DNA of 64,000 nucleotides from Leucosporidium creatinivorum (lineage: Eukaryota; Basidiomycota; Microbotryomycetes; Leucosporidiales; Leucosporidiaceae). The notes beneath the pieces are model-generated. The model made no database searches. It saw nothing but the letters and a program-made list of their open reading frames with translations, and was not told the DNA's origin. Location: contig BCKL01000008.1 of assembly GCA_001600635.1 (NCBI GenBank), forward strand, positions 839,770-903,769, in the 5' to 3' direction. This document shows positions 23,701 through 34,420 of the stretch, in pieces; within the stretch, counting starts at the first letter, position 1, and each line of letters starts with the position of its first letter. Position numbers and translations under genes: made by a program.

Positions 23701-25956
23701 GTGATTCGACGCCCGAGAGGGGAGTCAGCGAGCGGCCTTCGAAGACGAGGGGGGATAACAGCGAACTCACCTCCTTTCCGAAATACCTCGACAAGCTCTC
23801 CACATGCGCCACCACCCCCTCCAACAATCCCTCACACATCCTCATCTCCTCACTCCTCTCCTTCCTCATCTCCCCCGCGCCCGTCGTCAACTGATCGACC
23901 CGCTTGTCGCCCTTATGCCGCTTCATAAGGACGTATCGTAGTCGCTCCACGATTTTATCGACCTTGGAATGCGAAGCGGGGGAGAGGGTGAGGTTGGTGC
24001 GAAGGCGGGAGAGGATGGGGAGGGAAGTGAGGATCCGGCGGGAGTGGTCGAGGTGGGATTTGTCTGCGGTTGGTCGTAACGTCAGTGATCGACATTCGAG
24101 CTCTGACTGGAATGGAGAGGTTTGAGACCCACCCTCGCCTGTCTTGAAGAAGTGCTCGATGACCGAGAGGCTGTTGAGCACCTTGGCGCAGACTTGTGCG
24201 CATTGGGCTTCGAAGTCGGCGGGCTTGCTGTCGGTAGGTGAGGAGGGTGTACTTGATCCGCCGAGGAGGTTGGAGACGCGCTCGACCATGGGAAGATCGT
24301 CCGCCTGCAGATCACCGCCGAGGTCAGCTCGGCTCGCTGCAAGCGAGAAAAGAGAAGAGAACTGACCCGCTTAGCGATATGCATCACCACCTCGCACAAC
24401 GTCGTCCACGCTACTCCCTCTTTTCTCGCCTCCTTCTTCTCCAGCACTGCCAAGACCTCCTCGAACACGCACTTGACTCCCTCATTGATGAGCGTCTCGC
24501 CGACCTTTTGCTGCTCGGCTTGTCGGCCATAAAGGAGGAGGACTTTGCGCATTTGGTCGTAGAATGCGGCGAGCTTCTCGGGGGAAGAGTAGAGCGTAGA
24601 GGTGGTGGTGTAGCAGAGGAGGGCGCGGGAGCGGAGGTGGAGGAGGGTGGAGGGGGCTTTGAAGATGGCGGCGTCAGCGAGAGAAGCGAGAGGAAGTGAG
24701 AAGGTACGACTCACAAGCCAAAGCATCTGCACCAATACATCCCTTCGTCAAGCACCCAAACACGCTCGACATCATCGCATCCAACCTCTTCCCCATCGCC
24801 TCCTTCTCCTCCTCCTTCATCGCGCTTCCCTCCATCTCCCTCTCTAGACACTCCTTCCACTCCACCGGACTCCCGCCTCCCTTCCAAACCTCACTCAGCT
24901 TTTCCGCCCGAACCCCTTGTTCCTCACTACTCATCTCCGCTCGAAAGAGACAGCCGACCACGTATTGCTGCAGCAGTATCACGAGGGGTACGAGCTCCTC
25001 GGCGGTGGGCCGAGAGGCGCCGATACCGACTGCTTCGTCTAGGGTTGGAGGGGCGAAGAAGGAGAGTGGCGGGAGGGGGAGGGAGAACAGGGGAATGAAG
25101 GAGGTGAGGGAGGGGGGTTTTGTGCCGGGTCGGATGGGCGCGGCGAGCGGGGAAGTGAGAGTGGTGGAAGAGGTGTACCAGGTGAGGATGGAGGCGCGCA
25201 TGAGAGCGAGTTGGGTGAGGGCGAGTCGGTACTGTGCTCGGCGATGACGAGATCAGCTCGGGCGTTCGGCGGACAAGGAGAGATGGGACTCACCAACTCC
25301 ATATCCAGTAGATGACCTATGAGTGATCCAGCAGCCCTCTCCACATCCGTCGCTTTGTACCCAATCAACCGATCCCGAACCAACTCCCTCAGCTCCTTCA
25401 ACCCCGCCGCGCAGGCCTTGGTCTCTGCTTCCGCTTTCTCCTTGTTGGCCTGAGCAGCAGCATTGGAAGCTAATGACGAGGATGACGCGCGAGCTTGTAC
25501 GGTGGAAGTCGAGGGAGCGCGCGAAGAGGCGGAAGTTGAGGAGGAGGGTCCAGCAGCGGAGTTGCGCCAGCCTGATTTCTTGAGAGCGAACAGGGCTTGG
25601 AGGGACGCGTTGATGGACTTCATGGCTGATTTGGCGCGCTCTGCTGGTGGTGCAGTCGATGAAGCGGTGGACGCTTCGGCGAGGGAGCTCGAGGGCTGCT
25701 TGGTGGGAGCTGCCGGCCTGCTGGCTGTAGCTTTGGGTGCTGCTTTGGTGGTAGGAGGAGCTCGTTTGGTAGTGCTCGTTAACGGTTTGGTTGCTGTAGT
25801 AGTCCGCTTTGCCGAGATGGAAAGGGAAGCGCCCAAATCGTCAGCGAGTTGATCCATCTCGCGCTTGTTTGGCGGAGGAGGGGCGGCGCCTGGAGTAGAG
25901 CGTGTAGTGAGGACCCTCCGAGGCCGAGCAGGTGCTGCTGGTGGCCGAGAAGCCAT
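17747..25956 (-). CDS. ESP1: Separase (caspase-like cysteine protease, peptidase family C50)
   Basis: The C-terminal protease domain is clear. The catalytic His lies in YFGHGGAEQYVRS (codon 18251-18253), the catalytic Cys in MLWGCSSGLL (codon 18173-18175), then TPYHYVIAG, and across an intron CPALVANLWDVTDKDID, ending with a Ser-rich tail and stop at 17747. Upstream is a long helical region in many exons, and a Ser/Pro/Lys/Arg-rich linker (about 22000-22400). The N-terminus (MASRPPAAPARPRR, start 25956 in CGGCGATGG context) is basic and Ala/Pro/Ser/Thr-rich. Separase cleaves the Scc1/Rad21 kleisin subunit of cohesin at anaphase onset and is held inactive by securin. The span of about 8.2 kb, less introns, predicts more than 2,000 residues, normal for fungal separases. 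Exon borders in the helical region were not all verified. The gene is divergent from the Afi1 gene with 188 bp between starts. Confidence 0.93.
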
Positions 25957-26144
25957 CGCCGAGAAGAAGCGCCAAACGAGCGAGACGGTACAAGGGAGAG
26001 AGCTGCTTCGAAGCGACGCGCCACACTTGGCGGCGACCGACGCTTGGACTCTGCCAAATCGCTCGTCTCGCTCGCTTCGACTAGATCCCGCTGTAGGAGA
26101 GCTCTACAGAGTACTCGGCTACCGCTCTCTCTAGCCCAGCCAAG
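25957..26144. promoter_or_regulatory. Compact divergent promoter of separase and AFI1
   Basis: Only 188 bases lie between the two start codons, so the genes must share promoter DNA. The separase start sits in the TCGGCGATGG context seen at several starts in this window. Confidence 0.45.
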
Positions 26145-29100
26145 ATGGGCTCTTCTCGACAATCGCTCGCGCCTCTCTCGACCCTCGCCTCGTCGTCGTC
26201 TCTCAGCTCTATTGCACGCCCTCAGCCTCGCCCGCCAGTCTCTTACGTCTTACTAGCAGAGTTTGATATCGACGAGTAAGTCGCGCTCACTCGGCTGCAG
26301 CCCACCGAGCTACAACAGCTGACCTCCGCGTCCCTCCAACAGAGGATCCGTCTTGAAGCATCAGTACCCTGTCCCTACCGGCACAGATGAGCAGTCGGTT
26401 ATCTTCGATACTAGATTACTCCACTTATGCTCACCCAGCTGCATCTACAGCCTCCTCGCCGAGCACATGCTTCCGGACGGAGCTCACGACCGCACCGAGG
26501 ATTGGACCGTCTTCTACCTTAATCAGATCCCCGGGCTTACCGTCAACAGCTCTTTAATCGACTCTCCTAGCAATCCGGAGCGGATAGAGTCGAGTTCGAT
26601 GGGAGGCAGCAAGGGCAAGGGCCGTGCTTTCGAGAGTGGAGCGCCTTCCTTTGGGACGACTGCAGGACCCGACGGAGAGCTTCTGTATGTGATGAGCTTG
26701 GTGAGGACCAAGAAGGATGCTTCGGTACGACGGTGAGTCGTGTAGAGACTACTCAATCCGCTGCTCGCTCACGCGCCATTGTTCATTCGCGCCTCATCGT
26801 ATTGTGCTGCAGGGGAGCTCTCGTCAAAGCACTAGCAGTAGCTTCGCACAATCCCTACATCCAGATCTACAAGGTGGGCTCGCTCAAAACCCTCTCCGAC
26901 TCACTCACCTCTCGCTAATCTCGGCCCCCTCGCAGCCAATCCTCCTCCTCGCCCTCGAAGACTACTACAAAGAGCCCTCCATCGACTGCCTCTCGCGCCT
27001 CTACCGCGCCATCAACTCGATGGACATGACCTACATGCCTCACCTCTCCCTCGACGAGCGTATCATCCTCCGCACTTCGGAGCGCAAGGACATCTTCGAG
27101 GAAAAGTTCCTCGCCTTCTCCTCCTCATCTGAAGCCTCCAGTCCTCTTCCCGATTCCTCCTCCCACCTCCAACTCGACGACCGAACCCCCTCGACGGCCA
27201 GCTTATCCCGCCAGCAAAACGACAGCTCGACCGAAGTGCTCGACCCAACCCTCGGTAGGCACTCGGGCTCTTCAGGATCCATCTCCTCCCTCGCTTCCAC
27301 CAACAAGGATACAGCCAGCTACGGTGGCTCGACGGACGATCTCGCGGCTTGGAACAAGAGCTCGGCGGCGAGGTCGAGGGCGAATACGGTGACGAGCTCC
27401 GAGGATGGGAGTAGGAGTCAGTTTGGTGCGGTAGGATTGGCGCCGAGTGGAGGAGGAGGGGGAGAACGACCGACTACCCCTGCGATACCGATCGGGAGGC
27501 CGAAAGATACGCATTGGTTCGACTCGAAGATTACTTACGCTGGAATCCCGCTGCCGATTCGGATACCATTGGCGACGTTCCCGGAGGAGATTGGCGATGT
27601 AGGCTTCTCCCTCCTCCCTTCCTCTCCCCTCGCACGCTGACCCGTCTCACTCGAACAGTACTCCCTCATCAACCTAATCCAAACCTTCTCCCCTCCCGCC
27701 TCTTCCTCCTCCTCCACTCCCCCCGTCTCCGGCCCACTGCACCCCCACCTCCACACAAACGGCCCACACACCCACCCCATCATCCTCCTCTTCAACGCCC
27801 TCGTCACAGGCAAACGCGTCGTCTTTCTCGGCCATGGACAACCGGCGGGTCAGGTCGCCAATTTGGTGTTGGCGGCTTGTGCGCTGGGGAGTGGATGTGG
27901 GAGTGTACTGCAGGGGTTCAAGGAGAGGGCGTTCCCTTATACGAATCTGTCGAACCTCGACAATCTTCAGCTGGTGTGAGTCCTCGCTCGCCCGTCGCCC
28001 TCGCTCGGCGTTCGCTGACCTCCTTCTTCTTCTCTCCCTCGCCTCCCCCCTCATCGTCCATCATACAGCGACGGCTTCATCGCCGGCGTCTGCAACCCCG
28101 CCTTCGCTGATCGACCAACCTGGTGGGACGTCCTCTGCAACATGGAAACCGGCAAGATTATCGTCTCAAAAGCGATCGAGCAGCCTAAGGTGTCGCACAG
28201 GAGTTGGATCAAGACTGCTAGCGGAGGGTTGGAGGGGTATGTGGAGAAGAACGAGGAGGAGAGGGAGAAGGAGAAAGAGAAGGGACAGGAGAGGGAGAAG
28301 GAGAAGGGAGGGGGCAAGGCGGTGGATGCGCCAGATGGGCCTTTCATGGAGGAGGTGACTCGCTCTTCTCTTTCCTTCGTCTCGGCGAGCATCGCTGATG
28401 TAGTGACTCCTCTCTCACAGATCCTCAACGCCATCCAGTCGCACTACGGCGAGGCCGTCATCCGCGCCCGCTTCACCGATTATGTTCACCGGTTCGTTCG
28501 CATCGCTTCTCGGTTTGAGGAGGATGGAGGAGGATCCAAAACGACTATCGGATATCCTTGCTCCAACTTCTCGGCGACTTCGATGAGGTTGGGGGGTGGA
28601 GTCGTTTTTGTCGACGATGTCCAGATGCAGAGGGAGATGCAGAGTAATGTGGGGAGGGTCGAGGGGTGGAAGTTGACGAAGAGCTATAAGCAGTTCCAGA
28701 AGGTGCGTTTCGCCCTTTGCCTCTTGCTCCGTTCTCCGCTTCGTGGCCGAACCGAGCTGACTTCCTCCCTCGCTCCCACTCGCAGTTCTTCGAGTCTCAC
28801 CTCTCCGACGCCCCTCTCCGATCCTTCGACCTCATGCACCAAATCTCTCGACTACGTCAAGGGCGCAAGATGTCCGACAACGAGGTCAAGCTCATCCTCG
28901 GCACCCTCGCCGAACACTCCAAAACGGACGAGCAGATCGTGGCTGTGAGTTGCGCTCGTTCCGATCGCGTGATGTACGAATGTAGCTGACCTGAATACTT
29001 ATTACGCCCTACAGATGCTCGCTCAGCTCCCCTCCCACTTCGGCGGCCTCCTTCCCCTCGCTTTTGGCCTCTTCCACCCGGTCCCCTCCATCCGAGTTTC

Positions 29101-29394
29101 AACCGTCGAGCTCCTCGAGCGCTTCGACATTCATCCAGTACGCCTCATCTCTCTCCTCCTTCTCTCCTTCCTCCCCACTAACCCTCGCCTCCTCGCCTCG
29201 CCGAACCCTCCCTCCCTCCCTCGCAGACCGGCCAAAAGTTCGTCCAATCGCTCAACGCGTTCCACCGCCTCGCCTACCACCGACTTCTCCGCGAGCGTCG
29301 AGGCGACCTCGCTGTATCGCCCACGTCGCTCAAGAGTGGGAGCGCGGGGCGGTCGAGCATCCCCCCGGTGCCGCCGCCGAAGGAGGTTGTCTGA
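26145..29394 (+). CDS. AFI1: Afi1/SPA-domain protein (Arf3-interacting, DENN-like trafficking and polarity factor)
   Basis: The start at 26145 ([12 protein letters not shown]) leads into the Afi1 N-terminal block: [51 protein letters not shown]. Then come the conserved core ([39 protein letters not shown]), a Ser/Thr-rich linker (about 27110-27480), and the SPA-type C-terminal half ([46 protein letters not shown]). Known Afi1 binds the GTPase Arf3 at the cortex and helps set polarised growth; the fold belongs to the tripartite DENN group. A Lys/Glu-rich insert (about 28245-28320) is probably disordered. The last exon ends in a [10 protein letters not shown] tail and stops at 29394. Several introns with CTGAC branch sites interrupt it. 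I am confident of the family, less of each exon border. Confidence 0.88.
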
Positions 29395-29841
29395 GCGCGT
29401 AGGGGAAGGGAGGAGAGAGAGGAGGAGAGACGCGGGTGGTAGTATGTTGTTTGCATTGTCTGTTGCTCGACGGTCTTTCGACAGGCGAGAAAGCGGCTCG
29501 CCGAACGACGAAGTGAGCGCCTAAAGGTGGAGTCGACACGCTTCTGGCTCATGAGCTCGGCACTCGAAGCGGCACATATGAGCGCATGGTGACGTGCTCA
29601 GCTCGCGTGCCGGCACTAGGCAGCGAACCACTAGACGATCTATCAAGCTGCCTCTCGGGATCGCTCGGCGTTGCTTTAGCTAACGTTGAAAAGCAATAGC
29701 GGTCGCAATGTCACCCTTGCACCATCTACTAGCATCAAGAAGCTCTCTTGGACACCTTATAAGACTTGTTGTTGCTGTGACAAGACGGAGTGAGCGAGCT
29801 GCGAGAGAACTAAGCGCCGGCCCAATTCACCGCTTCGTGAC
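29395..29841. other. Convergent intergenic region
   Basis: 447 bases between the AFI1 stop and the stop of the F-box gene on the other strand. No gene or strong repeat was seen. Confidence 0.45.
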
Positions 29842-31310
29842 TCAAGGCCACACGTACACCGCCCTATTCGAAGCGATGCTCAGGGAGGTCGTGCTCTTTG
29901 TCACCTGCCCTGCCATGCTGGTGAGAGCCACCTGCTCGATCTTGGTCTCGTCGGCGAGTGCGGCCAGGAAAAGGTCCAACTCCTCAGCTTGGGCCACAGT
30001 GCCGGTAGAGTTGAGTAGCTGGTGCGCCGAAACCGTAGGTGACCAGTTGCCCTTCAGGTAGAGCCGACGAAGGTCTGGAAACATGCCAACGAGCACTTTG
30101 ATTGGAGAGAAGGGATCCTTCGGCTGCATCCGCTAGGGGAGGGTACGGCATCAGCGAAGCGTTCACCTGAGAATCGAATGGCGGCTCACTTGGGCTGAGC
30201 TGTAGTGCCATCCGCCGATAAGGAGTGCTTGCACAGAAGGCAGTTGTATGCTTGCCCAAGTCGAAGGCTCGGCGAGCATGAAGGTGGACTCGTGATCAAG
30301 CCGAAGCGTGATGGTGTGCAGCCCTGCAGCGGAGCTGAACATGCTGAGGATGTTGTTGAGGGGGGAACCGAGTCTAAGAGGTGGGAGGGTGAGCTGTTGG
30401 AGAGTGCAGGGCGTCCTCTACCGAGTCGAAAGAGCGAGGTCAGCGCGCGTTCAGTCTTCACCGAGCCGTGCACTCACGAGCTCTTCCGTGGCGAGTCGAA
30501 GTTGGTCCGCATCGTAGCTCTCGAGCTTGTGGAGGACGAGCCTCTCTATGCTGCCGAGCAAATGTAGGTACGGCGCGAGCGAGTGGGTCGAGAGGACCCG
30601 GATGCTCTCTCCGCAGAGAATCGGCTGCCGCCAGTTGCGGAGCTCAAGGTGGTAGAGAGAAGGCAGGTGCTCGGCGAAGTTGAACGTCTCCTCCGCGGAC
30701 TTGTTTGCAGCGCCGGCAAAGGCGAGACGGCGGAGCTGAGACAGCGAGCGGAGAGCTTGAGTAACGGCGAAGGGGATGACGTTGCGCGGGCCCAGCGGCC
30801 TCGCGTTGGTAATAGGGGGTGCATGTTGACGTGGTTGAGACACGACTCTGAGAACCTTGAGGTTGGGTAAGAGCGAAAGCGCCGAGACTGGACACATCGC
30901 CGGCAGGACCCATTCAGCGTGACGAACGTAGCTCTGCAGCTTGACATCACGTAGAAGCTCCTGCGTCGAATGCTTGAGCAGCGATGCGTCGGCCTCGAAT
31001 CGGTGGGAGGACCAGGCGAGCGGGCGAAGGATGGAGGCGAGAGGTTTTGCCGTGCGGCGAAGGGACCGAATGTGCCTCTGCTCGAGACCGACGCTCAGCA
31101 GCAAGTGCTGTCCGACGATGAAGAGGATCTCGTCTGGTAGGCGTAGGAGAGGGAAGGGTGGGTCGTCGGGATCGGGAGAAGTGAGTTGCTGAGGCGACGA
31201 CGCGCTGGCGGGAAAGGAAAGCGTCAGCGATGAGGCGAAGAGCTGGAGCACGACAGTACTCACACTGGAGCGTCCACATCTTCACCCGAGTCCGGCTCGT
31301 AGTCCTCCAT
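29842..31310 (-). CDS. F-box/leucine-rich repeat-like protein (copy 2)
   Basis: The first exon encodes MEDYEPDSGEDVDAPV (ATG complement at 31308-31310); a short intron with a CGCTGACG branch follows. The next exon carries PPFPLLRLPDEILFIVGQHLL, an F-box core (quoted in parts: LLRLPDEILF, VGQHLLL), then LRRTAKPLASILRPLAW, the same PLAW motif as copies 1 and 3. LRR-like segments follow (LSLLPNLKVLRVV, LSQLRRLAFAG, LPSLYHLELRNW). A late exon has GMFPDLRRLYLKGNW; the stop is at 29842. It is probably an SCF substrate adaptor by family analogy. It lies at one end of a 29.8-38.3 kb block of lineage-specific minus-strand genes. Confidence 0.7.
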
Positions 31311-32081
31311 CGAGTCGAGAGCAATAGATGAGATAAGCGCAGGAGAGAGAAAGACGCGACGAGGGAAGACGAAGGATTTGGCGCCAGGGAGAGGGTAGGT
31401 GAGGGAACCGCTGGGATGTAGGACTAGCCTTGTTCAGTCCAACAAGTACTCCTGCGTTCTTGCCTGCAGAGCCCGTCACGGTCTGCCCTCCCAAGTTCAC
31501 CCTCGGCGATCAAGTCCGAATCCGGCTTCGTTTGTTGTGAGGAGGCGTACCGAGCTACAGCGCAAGCGTTCAGGTATCCTAGCATCGTTGCGAGCTACTT
31601 CATCACTATTCCTCGGTTCTCGGGTCCCCCTCAGCAACTCGACTCGAGCTGCTCGGCGTTGGTCTCGGAGCTCTCCTTCGCGGCCTCAAGATCCTGCTTC
31701 TCCCGCGCTTCAATGAGAAGGTATGGCTGCGGAATCAATCGCTGTCTCGTTGTCGGTAAGAAATAGAGCCGTCGACCTCATGCGGAGGCCGAGAAGCGAA
31801 CGAGAAGGAGGGAGAGCGAGGCGGGAAGCGAAGCGGCTCGAATCGAGGCGAAGGAGGTCCAGCAAGCTGATGGAGCTTGATAGAGGTCTCAAGAAGATTC
31901 TGCCGCTGAACTACTCTCTGGTACCGCTGTTCCCCTCCCCTGTAGGCCTGCTTTGCCATCGCCGAGCTCGCATTTATCGCTCGTTTCTCGACTGCATGAT
32001 CTCTGGCTGTCTTTCGGCCTCAAACCAAGCCGTCTTACTGCCCAAACCCTAGCTACCCAAACCCTACTACCCGCCCCGACC
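31311..32081. other. Intergenic region between F-box copy 2 and unknown-family gene 1
   Basis: 771 bases holding the weak candidate s7 ORF and no other supported gene. Plus-strand open frames here (31399-31716, 31723-32052) have no homology I recognise. An AAACCCTA-type pair lies at 32041-32070. Confidence 0.4.
31735..31959 (-). CDS. Candidate small ORF s7 (74 aa) downstream of the unknown-family gene
   Basis: An ORF beginning MAKQAYRGGEQRYQ in a CGGCGATGG context, 123 bases after the stop of the unknown-family gene at 32082. A 75-aa ORF starting MARQAWRGEDRLRP sits 122 bases after the stop of the paralogous gene (35107-35334). Similar starts, lengths and tails (PPRSPSFSF against PPRGFLSL) suggest a duplicated small gene or an extra exon of the duplicated unit. 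Function unknown; it may be only conserved flank. Confidence 0.33.
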   Translation of the reverse strand: MAKQAYRGGEQRYQRVVQRQNLLETSIKLHQLAGPPSPRFEPLRFPPRSPSFSFASRPPHEVDGSISYRQRDSD

Positions 32082-33120
32082 TCAAGCCCACCTCGCCCTC
32101 AGCTGTCTCTCCGAAACGCCGTTCCTCCTTTCCATCCTTGACGTGAGCGAGGCGAGGTGTTGATGGGCACGCGAGTACGCAGGGGGGAGCGCAGGTTCTT
32201 GGGAGACGTTGATGATGGGGTGGTGGCTGTCGAGATACTGTTGAACAGGGGTAATGAGCTTGAGAAGTGAGGGCCGAGCTTCGGACGGGGCGCAGCAACT
32301 AAGGATAGAGCATACATCGGAGACCTCCTTGGCCTTGACAGCGAGCTGAGGTATCAATGTGAATAGTGTCAGTGCTGAACACTTCACCGGCTTTAAGTAG
32401 TGAGAACGGCACGACTGGTGAAGCCTCACCTCAAGCCGCTGCCATTCGCTCAAGTTGGCAAGGCCTATCCCCAAGTACGCAAGCCAGAGCGCCATACAAT
32501 CGTTGATCATGAATGACTCCATCGCCAGGCCGAGCCTTGGTGTGACTTGAAGGCGGCGCACGACGTGCCGGATCTTGGTGAGGATTGCTCGGCCTGCAGC
32601 GCAGTAGGGGGATGTAAGCCAGCGAACGAGAGAGAGGGATGACTCCTAACTCGAGGCATTCATTATAACTAGTGAAGTACGACCCGTTAGCACGGCGGAC
32701 CCTCTCCTTTGTATCCTCCAGCAACTCCGCGATCCTCCGCCCATTGCTCGAGAGCACGGAGCCGGCCCATAGCCCCTCAGCTGTCCTCGCAGCCGCTTGT
32801 AAGACGTCTCCAGGGGGCTTTGGTCCTAGGTAGTCGTCGTAAACCCAGGGCATTGCCGTCTTGCTTGTCAGGCGGCGCCCGGTTTCGGCACAGAGCTCCG
32901 CGAGCCTGTGGTCTTGGTTGTGACCGTCTTTCCACGGGGGGCAAAGCGTGAGGAACGCGGGAGAGTTTGAACCGGAGGGGAGCCACAACTTGTAGAAGGC
33001 TTGAAGCCCCTTCAAGAAGAGGATGAGTTCCGGGACGCTGTGTTGCGACTGCGGCGGATCCCTGGGGACGAATTCCTCCAGATTTCGGCCCTGTATGAGC
33101 TCATCAAAGTAACGCTGCAT
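32082..33120 (-). CDS. Unknown conserved protein, family U copy 1
   Basis: I chose the start MQRYFDELIQGRNLEEFV at 33120; a longer frame to 33285 would include repeat-derived Ser-Gly-Ala-Pro sequence and looks like leader. Exon 1 contains LILFLKGLQAFYKLWL and TAEGLWAGSVLSS. A later exon has RAILTKIRHVVRRLQ and CMALWLAYLGIGLANLSEWQ. The last exon ends HQHLASLTSRMERRNGVSE, then RQLRARWA and the stop at 32082. The gene at 35456-36415 aligns along its length: CAAIWLGYEYGLHNLTRWQ and HQHVPSLTSRMEKRNGVSE. No signal peptide, membrane span or known motif is evident; it looks like an alpha-helical cytosolic protein. The intron before the last exon is not firmly placed. Confidence 0.6.
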
Positions 33121-33194
33121 TGTTGAGTGAGAGCAGAAACTGTGGCCAACGCAAAGAAAGGAAAGAGAAGGTTGGCTGAAGAGCACAGCGCCGA

Positions 33195-33265
33195 GGAGTG
33201 AACGACTCGGTCCGCTCGGCGCTCCGCTGGTGGGCGCTCCGCTGGAAGGCGCTCCGCTGGAATTC
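33195..33265. repeat. Short tandem repeat, about 15-bp unit
   Basis: Three to four copies of a unit containing GGCGCTCCGCTGG lie just upstream of the unknown-family gene start and beside the NOC4-like stop. Read on the minus strand they would encode Ser-Gly-Ala-Pro repeats. Confidence 0.6.
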
Positions 33266-33286
33266 CCGTCGAAGCTGTTCAGCACC

Positions 33287-34420
33287 TCAATTTGCCTGTA
33301 CGCCGAGTCTCATCACATCTTGGTTCGCTACAGCACCCCCACTCCCCTCGGCTCCCATCGTCTCCCTCTTTTCCCTCTCCTCCCCCCCTTCCGTCTCAGA
33401 ATGCTCAGCGACCTCTCCACCGATTCCTCCGTTTCCGCCACCACTTCCTCCAAGACCGTCTATGTAGTCAACACTCTCCACGACCTTCTCCACCTGGATC
33501 TCGGCGTTCAAAGAGTGGAGCGAGGGGAAAATCTGGTCGCCGATTGGTTGCCTCTTGGTGACGGGGGCGAGGGCGGGCGCCGTGCGGATGATGCGCGAGG
33601 TTTTGGAGAAGAACATCTGTTTGAGAGCAGGGTAAGAGATGGAGAGAGGGGAGGGGGGAGTGTCAGCGGGCGCTCGGCGACGAGGAAGGGGAAGGAGGAG
33701 CAGAGAGAGAGAACGCACCGTAGCATAGCTATGATCCAAAAAGTCCTCCATCGCGTAGTTCTGCTTGTTCATCACCTCTCCAAAAATCTTGGCCAAGCCC
33801 GAGACGGAGGCGAGGTAGTGGGGTTGCAGCGCCTTGAGCTCCCACAGCGAGGAGGAGATGGCGTTCGTTTTGAGGGGTTCCAACTCGTTGGGAAGGAAGG
33901 GGTCTGCCCGGCCGTCGTCCCAGCATCTTGGGGTCAGCTCAGTGCCAAGGAAGGAAGGAAGGAAGGAAGGGAAAAGGAAAGGCGGCTCACCATTCTCTGC
34001 TCCACGAACGTCAGTCTCCTCCTCCTCCTCCTCGCCATACCGTCCCTTTGGCTTGTGGATCATGACCATACATCCCGGGTGACGCTTGAGCATGTTGTAG
34101 ATGAAGGGGATGATGGTGATGATACCTGCTGGGGGGGGCGAGAGGGAGAGACGAGCGAGGCGCTTGATGAAGGAGGCAATGCGGCGGGAGGAACCGTGGA
34201 TGTGTGATGTCTGGAAGAGAGGTAAAAGAAAGGAGGAAAAGGTCAGTACTTGGCGCGCGAGAGAGAGAGGGGATTGGGAGAAGGAGGGAGAGCGAGGAAA
34301 GGGACCTCACCCTGCCGATGAAACCGTGCAAGATACGGAAGGAGCGGGGTCGGTACCGAACGTGGACGGCATCCCAGTCGAGAATCGATTAGAGCTTGGC
34401 GAAGAAGACGCGGAACTTGC
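33287..34420 (-). pseudogene. NOC4: 5'-truncated NOC4-like gene (CBF/Mak21 family)
   Basis: The C-terminal half of the nucleolar complex protein Noc4 is well preserved in spliced form: FIKRLARLSLSPPPAGIITI, FIYNMLKRHPGCMVMIHKP, then over an intron ENDPFLPNELEPLKTNAI, SSSLWELKALQPHYLASVS, AMEDFLDHSYAT, and MFFSKTSRIIRTAP in the last coding exon. Noc4 works with Nop14 in small-subunit ribosome assembly. Upstream, the block SILDWDAVHVRYRPRSFRIL follows an in-frame TAA (complement 34389-34391) where family members have a Tyr (KLY). Beyond about 34420 no Noc4-like N-terminal half (roughly 300 residues) can be found in any frame before the next gene. An upstream ATG at 34716 is out of phase. I read this as a truncated relic of a host gene; a sequencing error plus very divergent 5' exons is the alternative. 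The intron near 33955-33975 holds a GGAA microsatellite. Confidence 0.62.

Noticed and set aside
32041-32070. Two AAACCCTA-like strings resembling telomere or telo-box repeats
   Set aside because: Only two imperfect copies in an intergenic region; too short for a telomeric tract, and no paired evidence for a promoter box.
33120-33285. Longer N-terminus of family U copy 1 starting at 33285
   Set aside because: The added residues come from a 15-bp tandem repeat and have no counterpart in copy 2, so they look like leader sequence.
33230-34207. 325-residue open frame on the plus strand
   Set aside because: It is antisense to the NOC4-like exons, which carry conserved family blocks on the minus strand.
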